A stretch of DNA of 64,000 nucleotides from Caulobacterales bacterium (GTDB lineage Bacteria; Pseudomonadota; Alphaproteobacteria; Caulobacterales; Caulobacteraceae), in NCBI GenBank assembly GCA_019510435.1, contig JAEKKJ010000016.1, positions 1-64,000 of the forward strand, given 5' to 3'. Below the pieces are notes generated by a model, which saw nothing but the letters and a program-made list of their open reading frames with translations, did no database searches and was not told the origin of the DNA. Of the stretch, positions 24,674 through 34,664 are shown in pieces. How positions within the stretch are numbered: the first letter of the stretch is position 1; each line of letters begins with the position of its first letter. The position numbers and the translations under genes were made by a program.

Positions 24674-27600
24674 CTAGGCCTCCGCCGTCGCCTTGGCGTC
24701 GACAGCCTCCCAGGCCTTCCACAGCCGCTTGGCCTCGGCCTTCGCGGGTCCGAGCGAGGCGTCCTTCACGTGCCCGAACCCGCGGATCTGCTGCGGGACC
24801 TCGGCCAGCTTCACCGCCAGGTGGTGGTGAGCCGCGTCGAGGCGGCTGAGCAGCCGGTCGATGTCGCCCTCGAACGCGGCGATCAGGCCGCGCTCCATCC
24901 GCCGCTCCGCAGTGTGGCCGAAGATGTCCAGCGGCGAGCCGCGCAGGCCCTTGAGCCGGGCGAGCGTGGGGAACGCCAGGTCCAGCATCCAGGGCGAGAA
25001 GGCCATCTTCTTCGGCCGGCCGTCCGGCCCCTTGGGCGCCAGCAGCGGCGGGGCGAGCCAGACCTTGGCCTTGCCGCCCTTGAAGCTGTCGCTCCGGTAG
25101 GCGGCGAAGCGGCCGTCGGAATAGAGCCGCGCCACCTCGTACTCGTCCTTGTAGGCCATCAGCTTGTAGAGGCTGACCGCCACGGCGCGGGTGAGGTCGG
25201 TGGAGCCCAGGCCCGCCTCGGCCGCACGCACCTTTTCCACCCGGTCCAGGTAGCGGCGCGCATAGGCGCCGTTCTGATAGGCGGTGAGCTCGCGCGCCCG
25301 GTGGGCGATGAGCTCGTCCAGCGGCATGGTCTCCGGCGTCGGCACGTCGTCCTCGCGCTTGCCGCGCGCGGAGGGGTCGAAGGCGGCCTTGCGGCCCAGT
25401 TCGAAGGCCTGGAGGTTGGTCTCCGCCTCGACGCCGTTCAGCCGGATGGCCCGGTAGAGCGCGCGGCTGGAGATCGGGATCACGCCCTTCTGCCAGGCGA
25501 AGCCCAGCATGATCATGTTGGCGTAGATCGCATCGCCCAGGTTGGTCTCCGCCAGGTGGCTGGCGGGCGCGGCGTCGTAGCTCTTGGTCGCCGCGGCGAT
25601 GCGCTTGCCCTGCTCGTCGGCGTCGAAGCGGACGTCGCGGTCGGTGACGAAGTCGGCCGTCGGGGCGAAGTCGGCGTTGCCCACCGCCACGGTGCGGTCC
25701 TTGGCGTAGAGCGCCAGGGCGTCCGGGCCCGCGGCGGAGAGCAGGTCGCAGGCGATCAGCACATTGGCGCTGGCCGCCGGGACGCGGCCGCCGATGGTGG
25801 TGGTCTCGGTCTCGCCGATGCGCACGTGGCTGAACACCGCCCCGCCCTTTTGCGCGAGGCCCGTCATGTCCACCACCGAGGCGGCCCGGCCGTCCACGTG
25901 GGCGGCCATGGCCAGGATCGAGGCCACGGTGGTCACGCCCGTGCCGCCGACCCCGGTGAAGACGATGTTGCGCACGCCGGCCAGCGGCTCGAACGTCGGC
26001 AGGGGCGTCGCCTCGGCGGTCAGCGCCGGCATGGCCTCGCGGTGGGCGTTCTCGGCGCCCTCGATCGTCACGAACGAGGGACAGAAGCCGTCGAGGCAGG
26101 AATAGTCCTGGTTGCAGGTGGACTGGTTGATCTTGCGCTTGCGGCCGAACTCGGTGTTCAGCGGCTCCACCGAAACGCAGTGGCTGGTCTTGGAGCAGTC
26201 GCCGCAGCCTTCGCAGACCAGCGGGTTGATGATCACCCGCATGGGGGCGGCGGCCATCTTGCCGCGCTTGCGCCGGCGGCGCTTCTCGGTGGCGCAGACC
26301 TGGTCGTAGATCAGCACCGAGACGCCCGGGACCTCGCGCAGCTCGCGCTGCACCTTCATCAGCTCCACCCGCGGGCGCACGGTGACGCCGGGGGCAAGGT
26401 CGCTGACGTCCGCGTAGCGCTGGGGCTCGGCGGCGACGACCACGATCTTCTGGACGCCCTCGGCCGCCAGCTGGCGGGTGATCTGCGGGACCGTGAAGCC
26501 GCTCTCGGCCTGCTGGCCGCCGGTCATGGCCACCGCGTCGTTGAACAGCAGCTTGTAGGTGATGTTGGATCGGGCCGCGACCGAGGCCCGGATGGCCAGC
26601 GAGCCGGAGTGGTTGTAGGTGCCGTCGCCGAGGTTGACGAAGACGTGCTTCTCCTCGGTGAAGGGCGCCGCGCCCACCCAGGTCAGCCCCTCGCCGCCCA
26701 TTTGGCTGGTGAGGTCGGTGGCCGGGTCGTTGAAGCTGGCCATGTAGTGGCAGCCGATGCCGGCCAGGGCTCTGGAGCCCTCCGGCAGTCGGGTCGAGGA
26801 GTTGTGCGGGCAGCCCGAGCAGAAGAACGGCTTGCGCTGCTGGTCGGACGACAGGGTCACCGCGGCCATGGAGGCGGCGGACACCCGGTTCAGGTAGTCG
26901 TAGACCCGGTCCATGTGCGGGCCGGCCGGCAGGCGGTCGGCGATGGCCAGGGCGATCTCGGCCACGCTGAGCGAGGTCAGCTCCGACAGCAGCGGATTGC
27001 CGTGCTCGTCGGTCTTGCCGATGATCCGCGGCCGCGCCTGGGCCGGCAGGTCATAGAGCGCCGCGCGCGCCTGGGTCTCGATCAGCGGGCGCTTGTGCTC
27101 GATCACCATCAGGGTCTCGAGCCCCGCGGCGAAGGCGCGCACGCCGGTGGGCTCCAGCGGCCAGGGCATGCCGACCTTGTAGATCGCCACGCCCAGGGAC
27201 GCGGCCTCGGCAGTGGAGATCCCCATGGCCGAGAAGGCCTCGATCACGTCCTTATAGGCCTGGCCTTGGCAGACGATGCCCAGGCGCGGGCGCGCGGCGC
27301 CCAGCATGATGCGGTCGATGCGGTTGGCGCGGGCGAAGGCCAGGGCGGCCGGGATCTTCTGGGTCCGCAGCCGCCGCTCCTTGTCGAGCGGCTGGTCCTT
27401 CAGGCGGATGCCGAGGCCGCCGGCGGGGATGCGGAAGTTCTCGGGTGTGACGAACTGGTGGCGGCTCAGCGAGACGTCGATGGTCGCGCCGCTATCCATG
27501 GTGTCGGCCAGGGCGATCAGCCCGACCCAGAGCCCGGAGAAGCGGCTGAGCGCATAGCCCATGAGGCCGTAGTCCAGCACCTCCTGCACGTCCGCCGGCG

Positions 27601-28114
27601 AGAGCACCGGCATCTCGAAGTCCTGGAAGGCGTATTCCGACTGCGACGGCAGGGTGGAGGACTTGCAGCTGTGGTCGTCGCCAGCCACGGCCAGCACGCC
27701 GCCCTTGGGGAAGACGCCGGCGAAATTGGCGTGCTTGAAGGCGTCGCCGGTGCGGTCCACGCCGGGCGCCTTGCCATACCACATGCCGAAAACCCCGTCG
27801 TAGCGGGCGCCGGGGAAGAGGTTGGCCTGCTGGCTGCCCCAGACGGCGGTGGCGGCGAGGTCCTCGTTCAGGCCCTCCTTGAACACCACCTCGGCCTGCT
27901 TGAGATGCTTGGCGAAGCGGTTGGCCTGCTGGTCGAGGCCGCCCAGAGGCGAGCCGCGATAGCCCGAAACGAATCCCGCCGTGTTCAGGCCCGCCGCGCG
28001 ATCCAGCCGGTGCTGGTCCATCAGGACGCGGAGCAGGGTCTGGACGCCGGTGATGAAGACCCGACCGTCCGTGAGCAGAAATTTGTCGTCGAGCGTCACT
28101 TCCTGGTGGCGCAT
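24674..28114 (-). CDS. Indolepyruvate ferredoxin oxidoreductase, fused alpha-beta subunits (1146 aa)
   Basis: The fused enzyme oxidises aryl-pyruvates, made from aromatic amino acids, to aryl-acetyl-CoA with ferredoxin. The order is: pyrimidine/TPP half (FVSGYRGSPLGGLD), a TPP-binding domain at about 445-590 (GIGCHYMASF, NLGDGTYNHSGSLAI), a 2[4Fe-4S] ferredoxin region at about 630-680 (CEGCGDCSKTSHC, then CNQDYSCLDGFCP), and the gamma domain from about 715 (VFTGVGGTGVTTVASI). This architecture is typical of the long aerobic alphaproteobacterial form. The ATG has AAAGGATAAAA before it. The 141 bp gap to the divergent Lrp gene should carry the control region. Confidence 0.93.
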   Translation of the reverse strand: MRHQEVTLDDKFLLTDGRVFITGVQTLLRVLMDQHRLDRAAGLNTAGFVSGYRGSPLGGLDQQANRFAKHLKQAEVVFKEGLNEDLAATAVWGSQQANLFPGARYDGVFGMWYGKAPGVDRTGDAFKHANFAGVFPKGGVLAVAGDDHSCKSSTLPSQSEYAFQDFEMPVLSPADVQEVLDYGLMGYALSRFSGLWVGLIALADTMDSGATIDVSLSRHQFVTPENFRIPAGGLGIRLKDQPLDKERRLRTQKIPAALAFARANRIDRIMLGAARPRLGIVCQGQAYKDVIEAFSAMGISTAEAASLGVAIYKVGMPWPLEPTGVRAFAAGLETLMVIEHKRPLIETQARAALYDLPAQARPRIIGKTDEHGNPLLSELTSLSVAEIALAIADRLPAGPHMDRVYDYLNRVSAASMAAVTLSSDQQRKPFFCSGCPHNSSTRLPEGSRALAGIGCHYMASFNDPATDLTSQMGGEGLTWVGAAPFTEEKHVFVNLGDGTYNHSGSLAIRASVAARSNITYKLLFNDAVAMTGGQQAESGFTVPQITRQLAAEGVQKIVVVAAEPQRYADVSDLAPGVTVRPRVELMKVQRELREVPGVSVLIYDQVCATEKRRRRKRGKMAAAPMRVIINPLVCEGCGDCSKTSHCVSVEPLNTEFGRKRKINQSTCNQDYSCLDGFCPSFVTIEGAENAHREAMPALTAEATPLPTFEPLAGVRNIVFTGVGGTGVTTVASILAMAAHVDGRAASVVDMTGLAQKGGAVFSHVRIGETETTTIGGRVPAASANVLIACDLLSAAGPDALALYAKDRTVAVGNADFAPTADFVTDRDVRFDADEQGKRIAAATKSYDAAPASHLAETNLGDAIYANMIMLGFAWQKGVIPISSRALYRAIRLNGVEAETNLQAFELGRKAAFDPSARGKREDDVPTPETMPLDELIAHRARELTAYQNGAYARRYLDRVEKVRAAEAGLGSTDLTRAVAVSLYKLMAYKDEYEVARLYSDGRFAAYRSDSFKGGKAKVWLAPPLLAPKGPDGRPKKMAFSPWMLDLAFPTLARLKGLRGSPLDIFGHTAERRMERGLIAAFEGDIDRLLSRLDAAHHHLAVKLAEVPQQIRGFGHVKDASLGPAKAEAKRLWKAWEAVDAKATAEA

Positions 28115-28191
28115 CGCAATTTTTATCCTTTCGGCCTCCCCTAACGCCTTGCAAGATCATATAAGGGCGCGGGAATTGCTTGCCAAAAGCA

Positions 28192-28217
28192 TGCCCCGGG
28201 GAAGCGGTTCCGGGGCA
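28192..28217. promoter_or_regulatory. Inverted repeat in the iorAB-lrp divergent promoter region
   Basis: TGCCCCGG at 28192-28199 and CCGGGGCA at 28210-28217 are perfect inverted 8-mers with a 10-bp spacer, centred between the two divergent starts. It could be an operator or the hairpin of a 5' leader. There is no T-run. The link to the adjacent Lrp protein is only a guess by position. Confidence 0.35.
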
Positions 28218-28255
28218 AGAACAATATGCTCTCATGTCGATAAGAGGAGGAAAAG

Positions 28256-28753
28256 TTGTCTGAGGTGCTCGACGCGGTCGATGCCAAAATCCTGGATCTC
28301 ATCCAGCACGACGCCGGCTTGAGCGTCGCCGAGATCGCCGAGCGCGTCGGATTGTCCTCCAGCCCGTGCTGGCGGCGGATCAAGCGGCTGGAAGACGCCG
28401 GCGTGATCCAGCGTCGCGTGACCATCCTGGACCGCGAGCGCCTGGGCCTCGGCTTCGAGGTCTATTGCACCGTCAAGCTCAGCCTGCCGACGAAGGAAAA
28501 CCTCGACGCCTTCGAGCAGGCGATCACCAAGCTGGCCGAGGTGGTGCAGTGCGCCACGGTCACCGGCGCGGCCGACTACGAGCTGCGGATCGTCACCCGC
28601 GACATGCACGCGTTCGACGACTTCCTGCGCGACCGCATCCTGTCGCTGGGCCTGGTCTCCAACATCGAAAGCCGCATCGTCATCCGCTCGGTGAAGCACA
28701 CCACCGCCGCGCCGCTCGGCTTGATCAGCCCCTATGTGAGCGCGCAGGGGTAG
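28256..28753 (+). CDS. Lrp/AsnC-family transcriptional regulator (165 aa)
   Basis: The N-terminal HTH has the usual VDAKILDLIQHDAGLSVAEIA and VGLSSSPCWRRIKRLEDAGVI. It is followed by a RAM ligand-binding domain (VVQCATVTGAADYELRIVTRD). Such regulators sense amino acids. Divergent from the indolepyruvate oxidoreductase, this one most likely controls aromatic amino acid catabolism; this is an inference from position. The start is TTG at 28256, chosen because GAGGAGG (28244-28250) lies 5 bases ahead. No ATG is available near the conserved N-terminus. Confidence 0.9.
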   Translation: MSEVLDAVDAKILDLIQHDAGLSVAEIAERVGLSSSPCWRRIKRLEDAGVIQRRVTILDRERLGLGFEVYCTVKLSLPTKENLDAFEQAITKLAEVVQCATVTGAADYELRIVTRDMHAFDDFLRDRILSLGLVSNIESRIVIRSVKHTTAAPLGLISPYVSAQG

Positions 28754-28757
28754 GCTT

Positions 28758-28819
28758 GCTCCCCGCGTAGTGGGAGCGCGCGCGGGCTGAGTTCCTCTCC
28801 CACTTCGTGGGAAAGGAAC
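28758..28819. repeat. REP-like double hairpin between lrp and pirin genes
   Basis: Two hairpins stand side by side. The first is GCTCCC (28758-28763) with GGGAGC (28772-28777). The second, 28791-28819, is a stem of GTTCCT-C-TCCCAC with GTGGGA-A-AGGAAC, 12 pairs and one mismatch around a TTC loop. GTGGGAG near the first hairpin can also pair with CTCCCAC of the second. The last base lies next to the ribosome binding site of the pirin gene. Confidence 0.6.
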
Positions 28820-28829
28820 AGGAGTAGCC

Positions 28830-29723
28830 ATGATCGACCTCGTCATCGACCAGCGGCGCAAGGACCTCGGCGGCTTCGAGGTCGGGCGCGTCCTGCCGTT
28901 CGCAAAGCGGCGGATGGTGGGGCCGTTCATCTTCTTCGACCACATGGGGCCGGTGGAGTTCGCGGCGGGCTTCGCCAAGACCGTCGACGTGCGGCCACAT
29001 CCGCACATCGGCCTGTCGACGGTGACCTACCTGTTCGACGGCGAGATCACTCACCGCGACAGCGTGGGCGTGACGCAACAGATCCACCCCGGCGAGGTGA
29101 ACTGGATGACCGCCGGGCGCGGCATCACCCACTCCGAACGCTTCGAGACCCTGCGCGCCCACGGCGGCATGATGCACGGCATCCAGGCCTGGGTGGCCCT
29201 GCCCGACGAGGCCGAGGAGACCGACCCGGCCTTCGCCCACCACGGCGTGGGCGACCTGCCCACCTACGAGGGCGGCGGCATGTGGGCGCGGCTGATCGCG
29301 GGCAAGGCGTTCGGGGCCGAGGCCAAGGTGAAGACCCACTCACCCCTGTTCTACGTCCATTGGCGGCTGGACGCCGGCGCGACGGCGCAGCTGCCGGCGG
29401 AGTATCCCGAGCGGGCGGCCTATGTGGCCCAGGGCGTCGTCGAGATCGACGGCCGGCCGCTGCAGGCGGGCCAGATGGCGGTCTTCGCGCCGGGCAAGCC
29501 TGTGCCGATCACCGCCACGACCGACGCCGTGGTCATGCTGCTGGGCGGCGAGCCGGTGGGTGAGCGGTTCATCGAATGGAACTTCGTCGCCTCGTCCAAG
29601 GACCGCCTGGAACAGGCCAAGGCCGACTGGCGCGCCGGCCGCATGAAACTGCCCGACGCCGACCACGACGAGTTCATCCCCCTGCCGGGCGACCCGCCCC
29701 CGCCGGCCAATGCGATGAGCTGA
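28830..29723 (+). CDS. Pirin family protein (297 aa)
   Basis: A bicupin of the pirin family. The N-terminal cupin holds the metal-binding pattern RPHPHIGLSTVTYLFDGEITHRDS, His-x-His plus later Glu and His, followed by GEVNWMTAGRGITHSERF. The second cupin spans about residues 170-245 (THSPLFYVHWRLDAGATAQLP, VMLLGGEPVGE). Pirins act as quercetin 2,3-dioxygenases or as co-regulators; substrate and partner are not visible here. AGGAG is just before the ATG, within or next to the hairpin described at 28758-28819. Confidence 0.93.
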   Translation: MIDLVIDQRRKDLGGFEVGRVLPFAKRRMVGPFIFFDHMGPVEFAAGFAKTVDVRPHPHIGLSTVTYLFDGEITHRDSVGVTQQIHPGEVNWMTAGRGITHSERFETLRAHGGMMHGIQAWVALPDEAEETDPAFAHHGVGDLPTYEGGGMWARLIAGKAFGAEAKVKTHSPLFYVHWRLDAGATAQLPAEYPERAAYVAQGVVEIDGRPLQAGQMAVFAPGKPVPITATTDAVVMLLGGEPVGERFIEWNFVASSKDRLEQAKADWRAGRMKLPDADHDEFIPLPGDPPPPANAMS

Positions 29724-29807
29724 GGCATGCCGAATTCAATATAAAACCGGTTGTACTATCGATTCGGTTTGGCGATGATCCAGGCGCACCGGCGAGGAGG
29801 CGCGCAG

Positions 29808-30455
29808 ATGATCACCGTCTTTGGCGAAGGGCGCGGGTTCCGGGTCGTCTGGCTGCTGGAGGAGATGGGCCTGCCGTACCGGCTGCGGGGCGTGGACCTC
29901 CTGGCCGGCGTCGAGAACGACCCTGAGTTCCTGGCCATCAATCCGGCGGGGTTCATTCCGGCGCTCCAGGACGGCGAGGTCGTCATGGTCGAGTCGATCG
30001 CCATCATGCAGTACCTGGTGGCCCGCTACGGGCCGACGCCGCTCGCGCCGGAGCCGCAGGACCCGGCCTTTGCTGCGTACCTTCAGTTCCTGCACCTGGG
30101 CGAGGCGGGCCTGGCGACCTCGATGTACTTCGTCAGCGGCGCCCGCAACCGGGCGCCCGAGGCGGAGCGCGACAACTGGAGCGCCCGCCAGGCGCTAGAC
30201 GTGTTCGAGACCCGGCTGGGGCTGGTGACGCGGCAACTGGCGCGCACGCCCTGGCTCGCCGGCGACCGGTTCACGGCCGCCGACATCTCGGTGATCTATG
30301 CGTTGCAGACGGCCCAGAGGAACGCCCGGTTCCCCCTCGGCGAGGTGGAACAGGCCTATGTGGCGCGCGCCACGGCGCGCGAGGGCTACAAGCGGGCCAT
30401 GCAGACCTGCCACGCCACCCGGGCCTGGGCCGAGGAGGCCGCCGCGCGCGGGTAG
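29808..30455 (+). CDS. Glutathione S-transferase family protein (215 aa)
   Basis: The N-terminal thioredoxin-like domain begins MITVFGEGRGFRVVWLLEEMGLPY and has the cis-Pro region GFIPALQDGEVVMVESIAIMQYL. The C-terminal all-helical domain ends with PWLAGDRFTAADISVIYAL, typical of GSTs. The start at 29808 has GAGGAGG 7 bases before it; the open frame runs further back but is not supported by a ribosome binding site. The 84 bp before it contains an AT-rich promoter-like stretch (TATAAAAC) and a partial inverted repeat AAACCG ... CGGTTT. Confidence 0.9.
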   Translation: MITVFGEGRGFRVVWLLEEMGLPYRLRGVDLLAGVENDPEFLAINPAGFIPALQDGEVVMVESIAIMQYLVARYGPTPLAPEPQDPAFAAYLQFLHLGEAGLATSMYFVSGARNRAPEAERDNWSARQALDVFETRLGLVTRQLARTPWLAGDRFTAADISVIYALQTAQRNARFPLGEVEQAYVARATAREGYKRAMQTCHATRAWAEEAAARG

Positions 30456-30476
30456 CGATGGGGACAGTCCCGGCGC

Positions 30477-30662
30477 TCAGTCCGCGGGCCGGTCCAGGAT
30501 GTAGAGCCGTTCGGCCCCGCGCCAGACCTCGGCGCTGACGCCGGCGCCGCCGTTCAGGACGGCGTTGGCCTTCTGGAAGATCTCATGCGGGGCGCACACG
30601 ACGGGGTGGTGGCGCACGGCGCCCGCCGCGTCGGTCACGATCAGGAGGTGCTGCACCAGCAT
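30477..30662 (-). CDS. Small hypothetical protein (61 aa)
   Basis: The protein reads MLVQHLLIVTDAAGAVRHH followed by ANAVLNGGAGVSAEVWRGAERLYILD and looks like a small soluble alpha/beta protein. No family recognised. GAGGC precedes the ATG. The coding composition is consistent. The open frame continues upstream through the sdaA promoter and cannot be all coding, so this internal ATG is the most sensible start. It is convergent with the GST gene and divergent from sdaA. Confidence 0.5.
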   Translation of the reverse strand: MLVQHLLIVTDAAGAVRHHPVVCAPHEIFQKANAVLNGGAGVSAEVWRGAERLYILDRPAD

Positions 30663-30761
30663 GGCCTCGCCTAGGCCAGGCCGACCGCCGGTCCCTTGAT
30701 CCATGTCAATGCAACGGCCCGCGTGTTGAGCCGATGCGGGCCGCGGGATACATGGCGCACC

Positions 30762-32132
<1,371 letters not shown>

Positions 32133-32226
32133 AAAAAGCGTCGCGCGGAATGTCGGCGGCGCGGGGCCTGGTTCGTCGTTCCGGCACAAGCCCGGTCGCA
32201 GGCCGGCGATGCGAAGGAGATGTCGG

Positions 32227-32658
32227 ATGCGCGTACTGGTCGCGGTGAAAGCCACCCCTCAATCCGAACGCGGCGAGATGCCGGAGTCGGGCGAATTCGA
32301 TGAGATGGGCAAGTTCAACGATGAGCTCATCGCCGCCGGCGTCATGCTGGACGGAGCCGGCCTGAAGGCGAGCCGCGAAGGCAAACGCCTGACCTTCAAG
32401 GGCCGTCAGGCGGTGATCATGGACGGCCCGTTCACCGAGACCAAGGAGCTGATCGCCGGTTTCTGGATCTGGCAGGTGAAGGACCTGGACGAGGCCATGC
32501 AGTGGGCCAGCCGCGCGCCCATGCCGGACGGCGCGACCCTCGAGGTGCGCCCGTTCTTCGAGCCGGAGGACTTCGCCGGCCTCGTCTCCCCGGAGCTGAT
32601 CGCCCAGGAGCAGGGCTGGCGCGAGGATCAGGCCCGCCGAGCGCCTAAGCCGGCCTAG
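32227..32658 (+). CDS. YciI/DGPF-like family protein (143 aa)
   Basis: The protein begins MRVLVAVKATPQSERGEMP and has the YCII/DGPF pattern: FNDELIAAGVMLDGAGL, then the hallmark VIMDGPFTETKELIAGFWIWQV, and a C-terminal helix. The family is small ferredoxin-like, and it often sits with ECF sigma factors of the SigJ/ECF41 type. None is seen here. AAGGAGA (32213-32219) precedes the ATG by 7 bases. It ends 7 bp before the serine hydrolase gene, a probable operon. Confidence 0.85.
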   Translation: MRVLVAVKATPQSERGEMPESGEFDEMGKFNDELIAAGVMLDGAGLKASREGKRLTFKGRQAVIMDGPFTETKELIAGFWIWQVKDLDEAMQWASRAPMPDGATLEVRPFFEPEDFAGLVSPELIAQEQGWREDQARRAPKPA

Positions 32659-32665
32659 CCGCGCC

Positions 32666-33931
32666 ATGGACAAGATCGACCGCCGACGGGCCATCAGCGG
32701 CGCTGCGGCCCTGGCCGGCCTCGCCGCCTCCGGACGCGCCCAAGGGAGCAGGAAGATGGGATTCAAGGCCGACGGCCTCGCCAAGCTGGAGCAGGATCTG
32801 AAGGCCTATGTGGCCGAGCGCCAGCCGCCGGGCCTCGTGGCCCTGGTGGCTCGCGGCGGCGAGACCCACGCCTGGCCGCTCGGGACCATGACCCTGGAGG
32901 GCGGCCAGCCCGTTCCCCGCGACGCCATCTTCCGCATCGCCTCGATGACCAAGCCGATCGTCGCGGTGGCGGCGATGATGCTGGTCGAGGACGGCAAGCT
33001 GAAGCTAGACGAGCCCATCGACCGGCTGGCCCCCGAACTGGCCGACCGCCGGGTCCTGAAACGGCCGGACGGGCCGCTGGACGACACCGTCCCGGCGCGC
33101 CGGCCGATCACCCTGGAGGACGTGCTGAGCTTCCGTCTCGGCTGGGGCATCGACTTCAACGCGCAGGCGCCGTTCGTGAAGGCGGTGGGCGACCTGCCCG
33201 GCTTCGGCATGCCCACCCCGTCTGCGCCCTATACGCCCGACAGCTGGATGAAGGCCCTGGGCGCCCTGCCGCTGCAGGCCCAGCCCGGCGAACGCTGGCT
33301 CTACACCACCGGCGCGAACGTCCTGGGCGTGCTGATCGCCCGCGCCGCCGGCCAGCCGCTGGAGGCGGTGTTGCGGGAGCGCGTCCTCGAGCCCCTCGGC
33401 ATGAAGGACACCGCCTTCCACACGCCACCGCAGAAGGCGGACCGCCTGATCACCGGCTATATGAACGAGGGCGGCAAGCTGGTCCCGTTCGAGCCCTACA
33501 ACGACATGTTCCTGAAGGCGCCGTCGTTCCCGGCCGGCGACTCGGGGCTGGTTTCCACGGCGGACGATTTCGGCGCCTTTGCGCGGTTCATGTTCACCGG
33601 CCTCGCGCCCGATGGTCGCCGGCTGATCGAGGCCGAGACGCTGAAGGCCATGACCACCAACCGCCTGACACCCGCGCAGATGAAGGACGGCGAACTGTTC
33701 CTCGGGCCGGGCCGCGGCTGGGGTCTGGGCCTCGGCGTCCAGGTCACGGCCAGCCCGCACGGCGTCCAGCCCGGCGCCTACGGCTGGGACGGCGGCTTCG
33801 GGACCTCGTGGTTCAACGACCCGGCCAAGCGCCTGACCGCGGTCCTGCTCACCCAGCGGGTGTTCGACGGTCCAGACCCGCCCCCGGTCCACAAAGCCTT
33901 CTGGCGCGACGCCTACGGCAGCCTGGCCTAG
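32666..33931 (+). CDS. Beta-lactamase-fold serine hydrolase/esterase (421 aa)
   Basis: The protein starts with a twin-arginine-like leader (DRRRAISGAAALAGL) and has the active-site tetrad SMTK at 93-96. The second triad, normally YxN, reads YTT within LYTTGANVLGVLI, so the Asn is missing at that exact place. The third, in place of KTG, is around WDGGFGTSWF. This looks like family VIII esterases/EstB rather than a true beta-lactamase. The stop lies in the CTAG it shares with convergent pgsA. The substrate is unknown. Confidence 0.88.
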   Translation: MDKIDRRRAISGAAALAGLAASGRAQGSRKMGFKADGLAKLEQDLKAYVAERQPPGLVALVARGGETHAWPLGTMTLEGGQPVPRDAIFRIASMTKPIVAVAAMMLVEDGKLKLDEPIDRLAPELADRRVLKRPDGPLDDTVPARRPITLEDVLSFRLGWGIDFNAQAPFVKAVGDLPGFGMPTPSAPYTPDSWMKALGALPLQAQPGERWLYTTGANVLGVLIARAAGQPLEAVLRERVLEPLGMKDTAFHTPPQKADRLITGYMNEGGKLVPFEPYNDMFLKAPSFPAGDSGLVSTADDFGAFARFMFTGLAPDGRRLIEAETLKAMTTNRLTPAQMKDGELFLGPGRGWGLGLGVQVTASPHGVQPGAYGWDGGFGTSWFNDPAKRLTAVLLTQRVFDGPDPPPVHKAFWRDAYGSLA

Positions 33932-34548
33932 CTCTCCAGCGCCTTGCGGGTCTGCTCCCAGTATTGGGCGCCGGTGATGAGGGTGATCAGGGCGGCGATC
34001 CAGAAGAGGGTGTGGGCGGCGATCTCGAACCAGGGCCGTAGCTCGCCGTCCTGCGGCAGGTTGAACGCGCCCCAGGCGGCGACGATCAGCTCCATGGCCA
34101 GCGAGGTCAGCTGGATCGTCGTCTTCCACTTGGCCAGGAGGGTGACGGGCAGCTTCACGCCCTTGCCGGCGCCCACCTCGCGCAGAGCGCTGACCGTGAA
34201 CTCGCGGAACAGGATCAGTCCGGCCGGCAGCACCACATAGGGCTGGGGGCCCAGGGACATCAGGCCCAGGATCGCGCCGCAGACCAGCACCTTGTCGCCG
34301 ATCGGGTCCAGGATCGCGCCCCAGACGCTGACCGCGTCCAGCTTGCGGGCCAGCCAGCCGTCGAAGAAGTCGGTCACCGCCGCCAGGACGAAGGCGTAGA
34401 CCGCCCAGCGCTGCAGGGCGAACTGGGCGTCGGCCTCCAGGCGGTTGGAGAAGTACGGCACCGCCCCGGCCGCCGCCGCGAAGGCGACGAACATGAACAG
34501 CGCCATGGCCAGGCGCGAGCCGGTCAGGATGTTGGGGAGCGACTTCAT
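33928..34548 (-). CDS. pgsA: CDP-diacylglycerol-glycerol-3-phosphate 3-phosphatidyltransferase
   Basis: The enzyme makes phosphatidylglycerophosphate from CDP-diacylglycerol, the committed step to phosphatidylglycerol, in the inner membrane. The CDP-alcohol phosphatidyltransferase signature D-G-x2-A-R-x8-G-x3-D-x3-D is present and complete: FFDGWLARKLDAVS followed by VWGAILDPIGDKV. The 206 residues start MKSLPNILTGSRLAM, as in known PgsA. Several transmembrane segments are seen (LILFREFTVSAL region and C-terminal helices). The stop shares CTAG with the upstream convergent gene. Confidence 0.94.
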   Translation of the reverse strand: MKSLPNILTGSRLAMALFMFVAFAAAAGAVPYFSNRLEADAQFALQRWAVYAFVLAAVTDFFDGWLARKLDAVSVWGAILDPIGDKVLVCGAILGLMSLGPQPYVVLPAGLILFREFTVSALREVGAGKGVKLPVTLLAKWKTTIQLTSLAMELIVAAWGAFNLPQDGELRPWFEIAAHTLFWIAALITLITGAQYWEQTRKALES

Positions 34549-34664
34549 CAAGGCGGGGGAGCGTCCGGCTGAGGGTTCGGTTCCGGCCGAGCTTAGCTGG
34601 TTCTCAGCCCTCGCCGCCAGCCATCCTCTCCCCAGCGCCTCACGCCCGTGCCCGCGGGCCCGCC

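Noticed and set aside
24770-28144. A very long open frame opposite the indolepyruvate oxidoreductase gene
   Set aside because: It is a shadow frame of a high-GC gene: Arg/Gly/His/Val-rich composition, no domain, and full overlap with a gene that has clear Fe-S and TPP motifs.
32666-33931. Call as antibiotic-resistance beta-lactamase
   Set aside because: Only the SxxK tetrad is clear; the YxN triad is changed to YTT, so an esterase-type hydrolase is the safer call.
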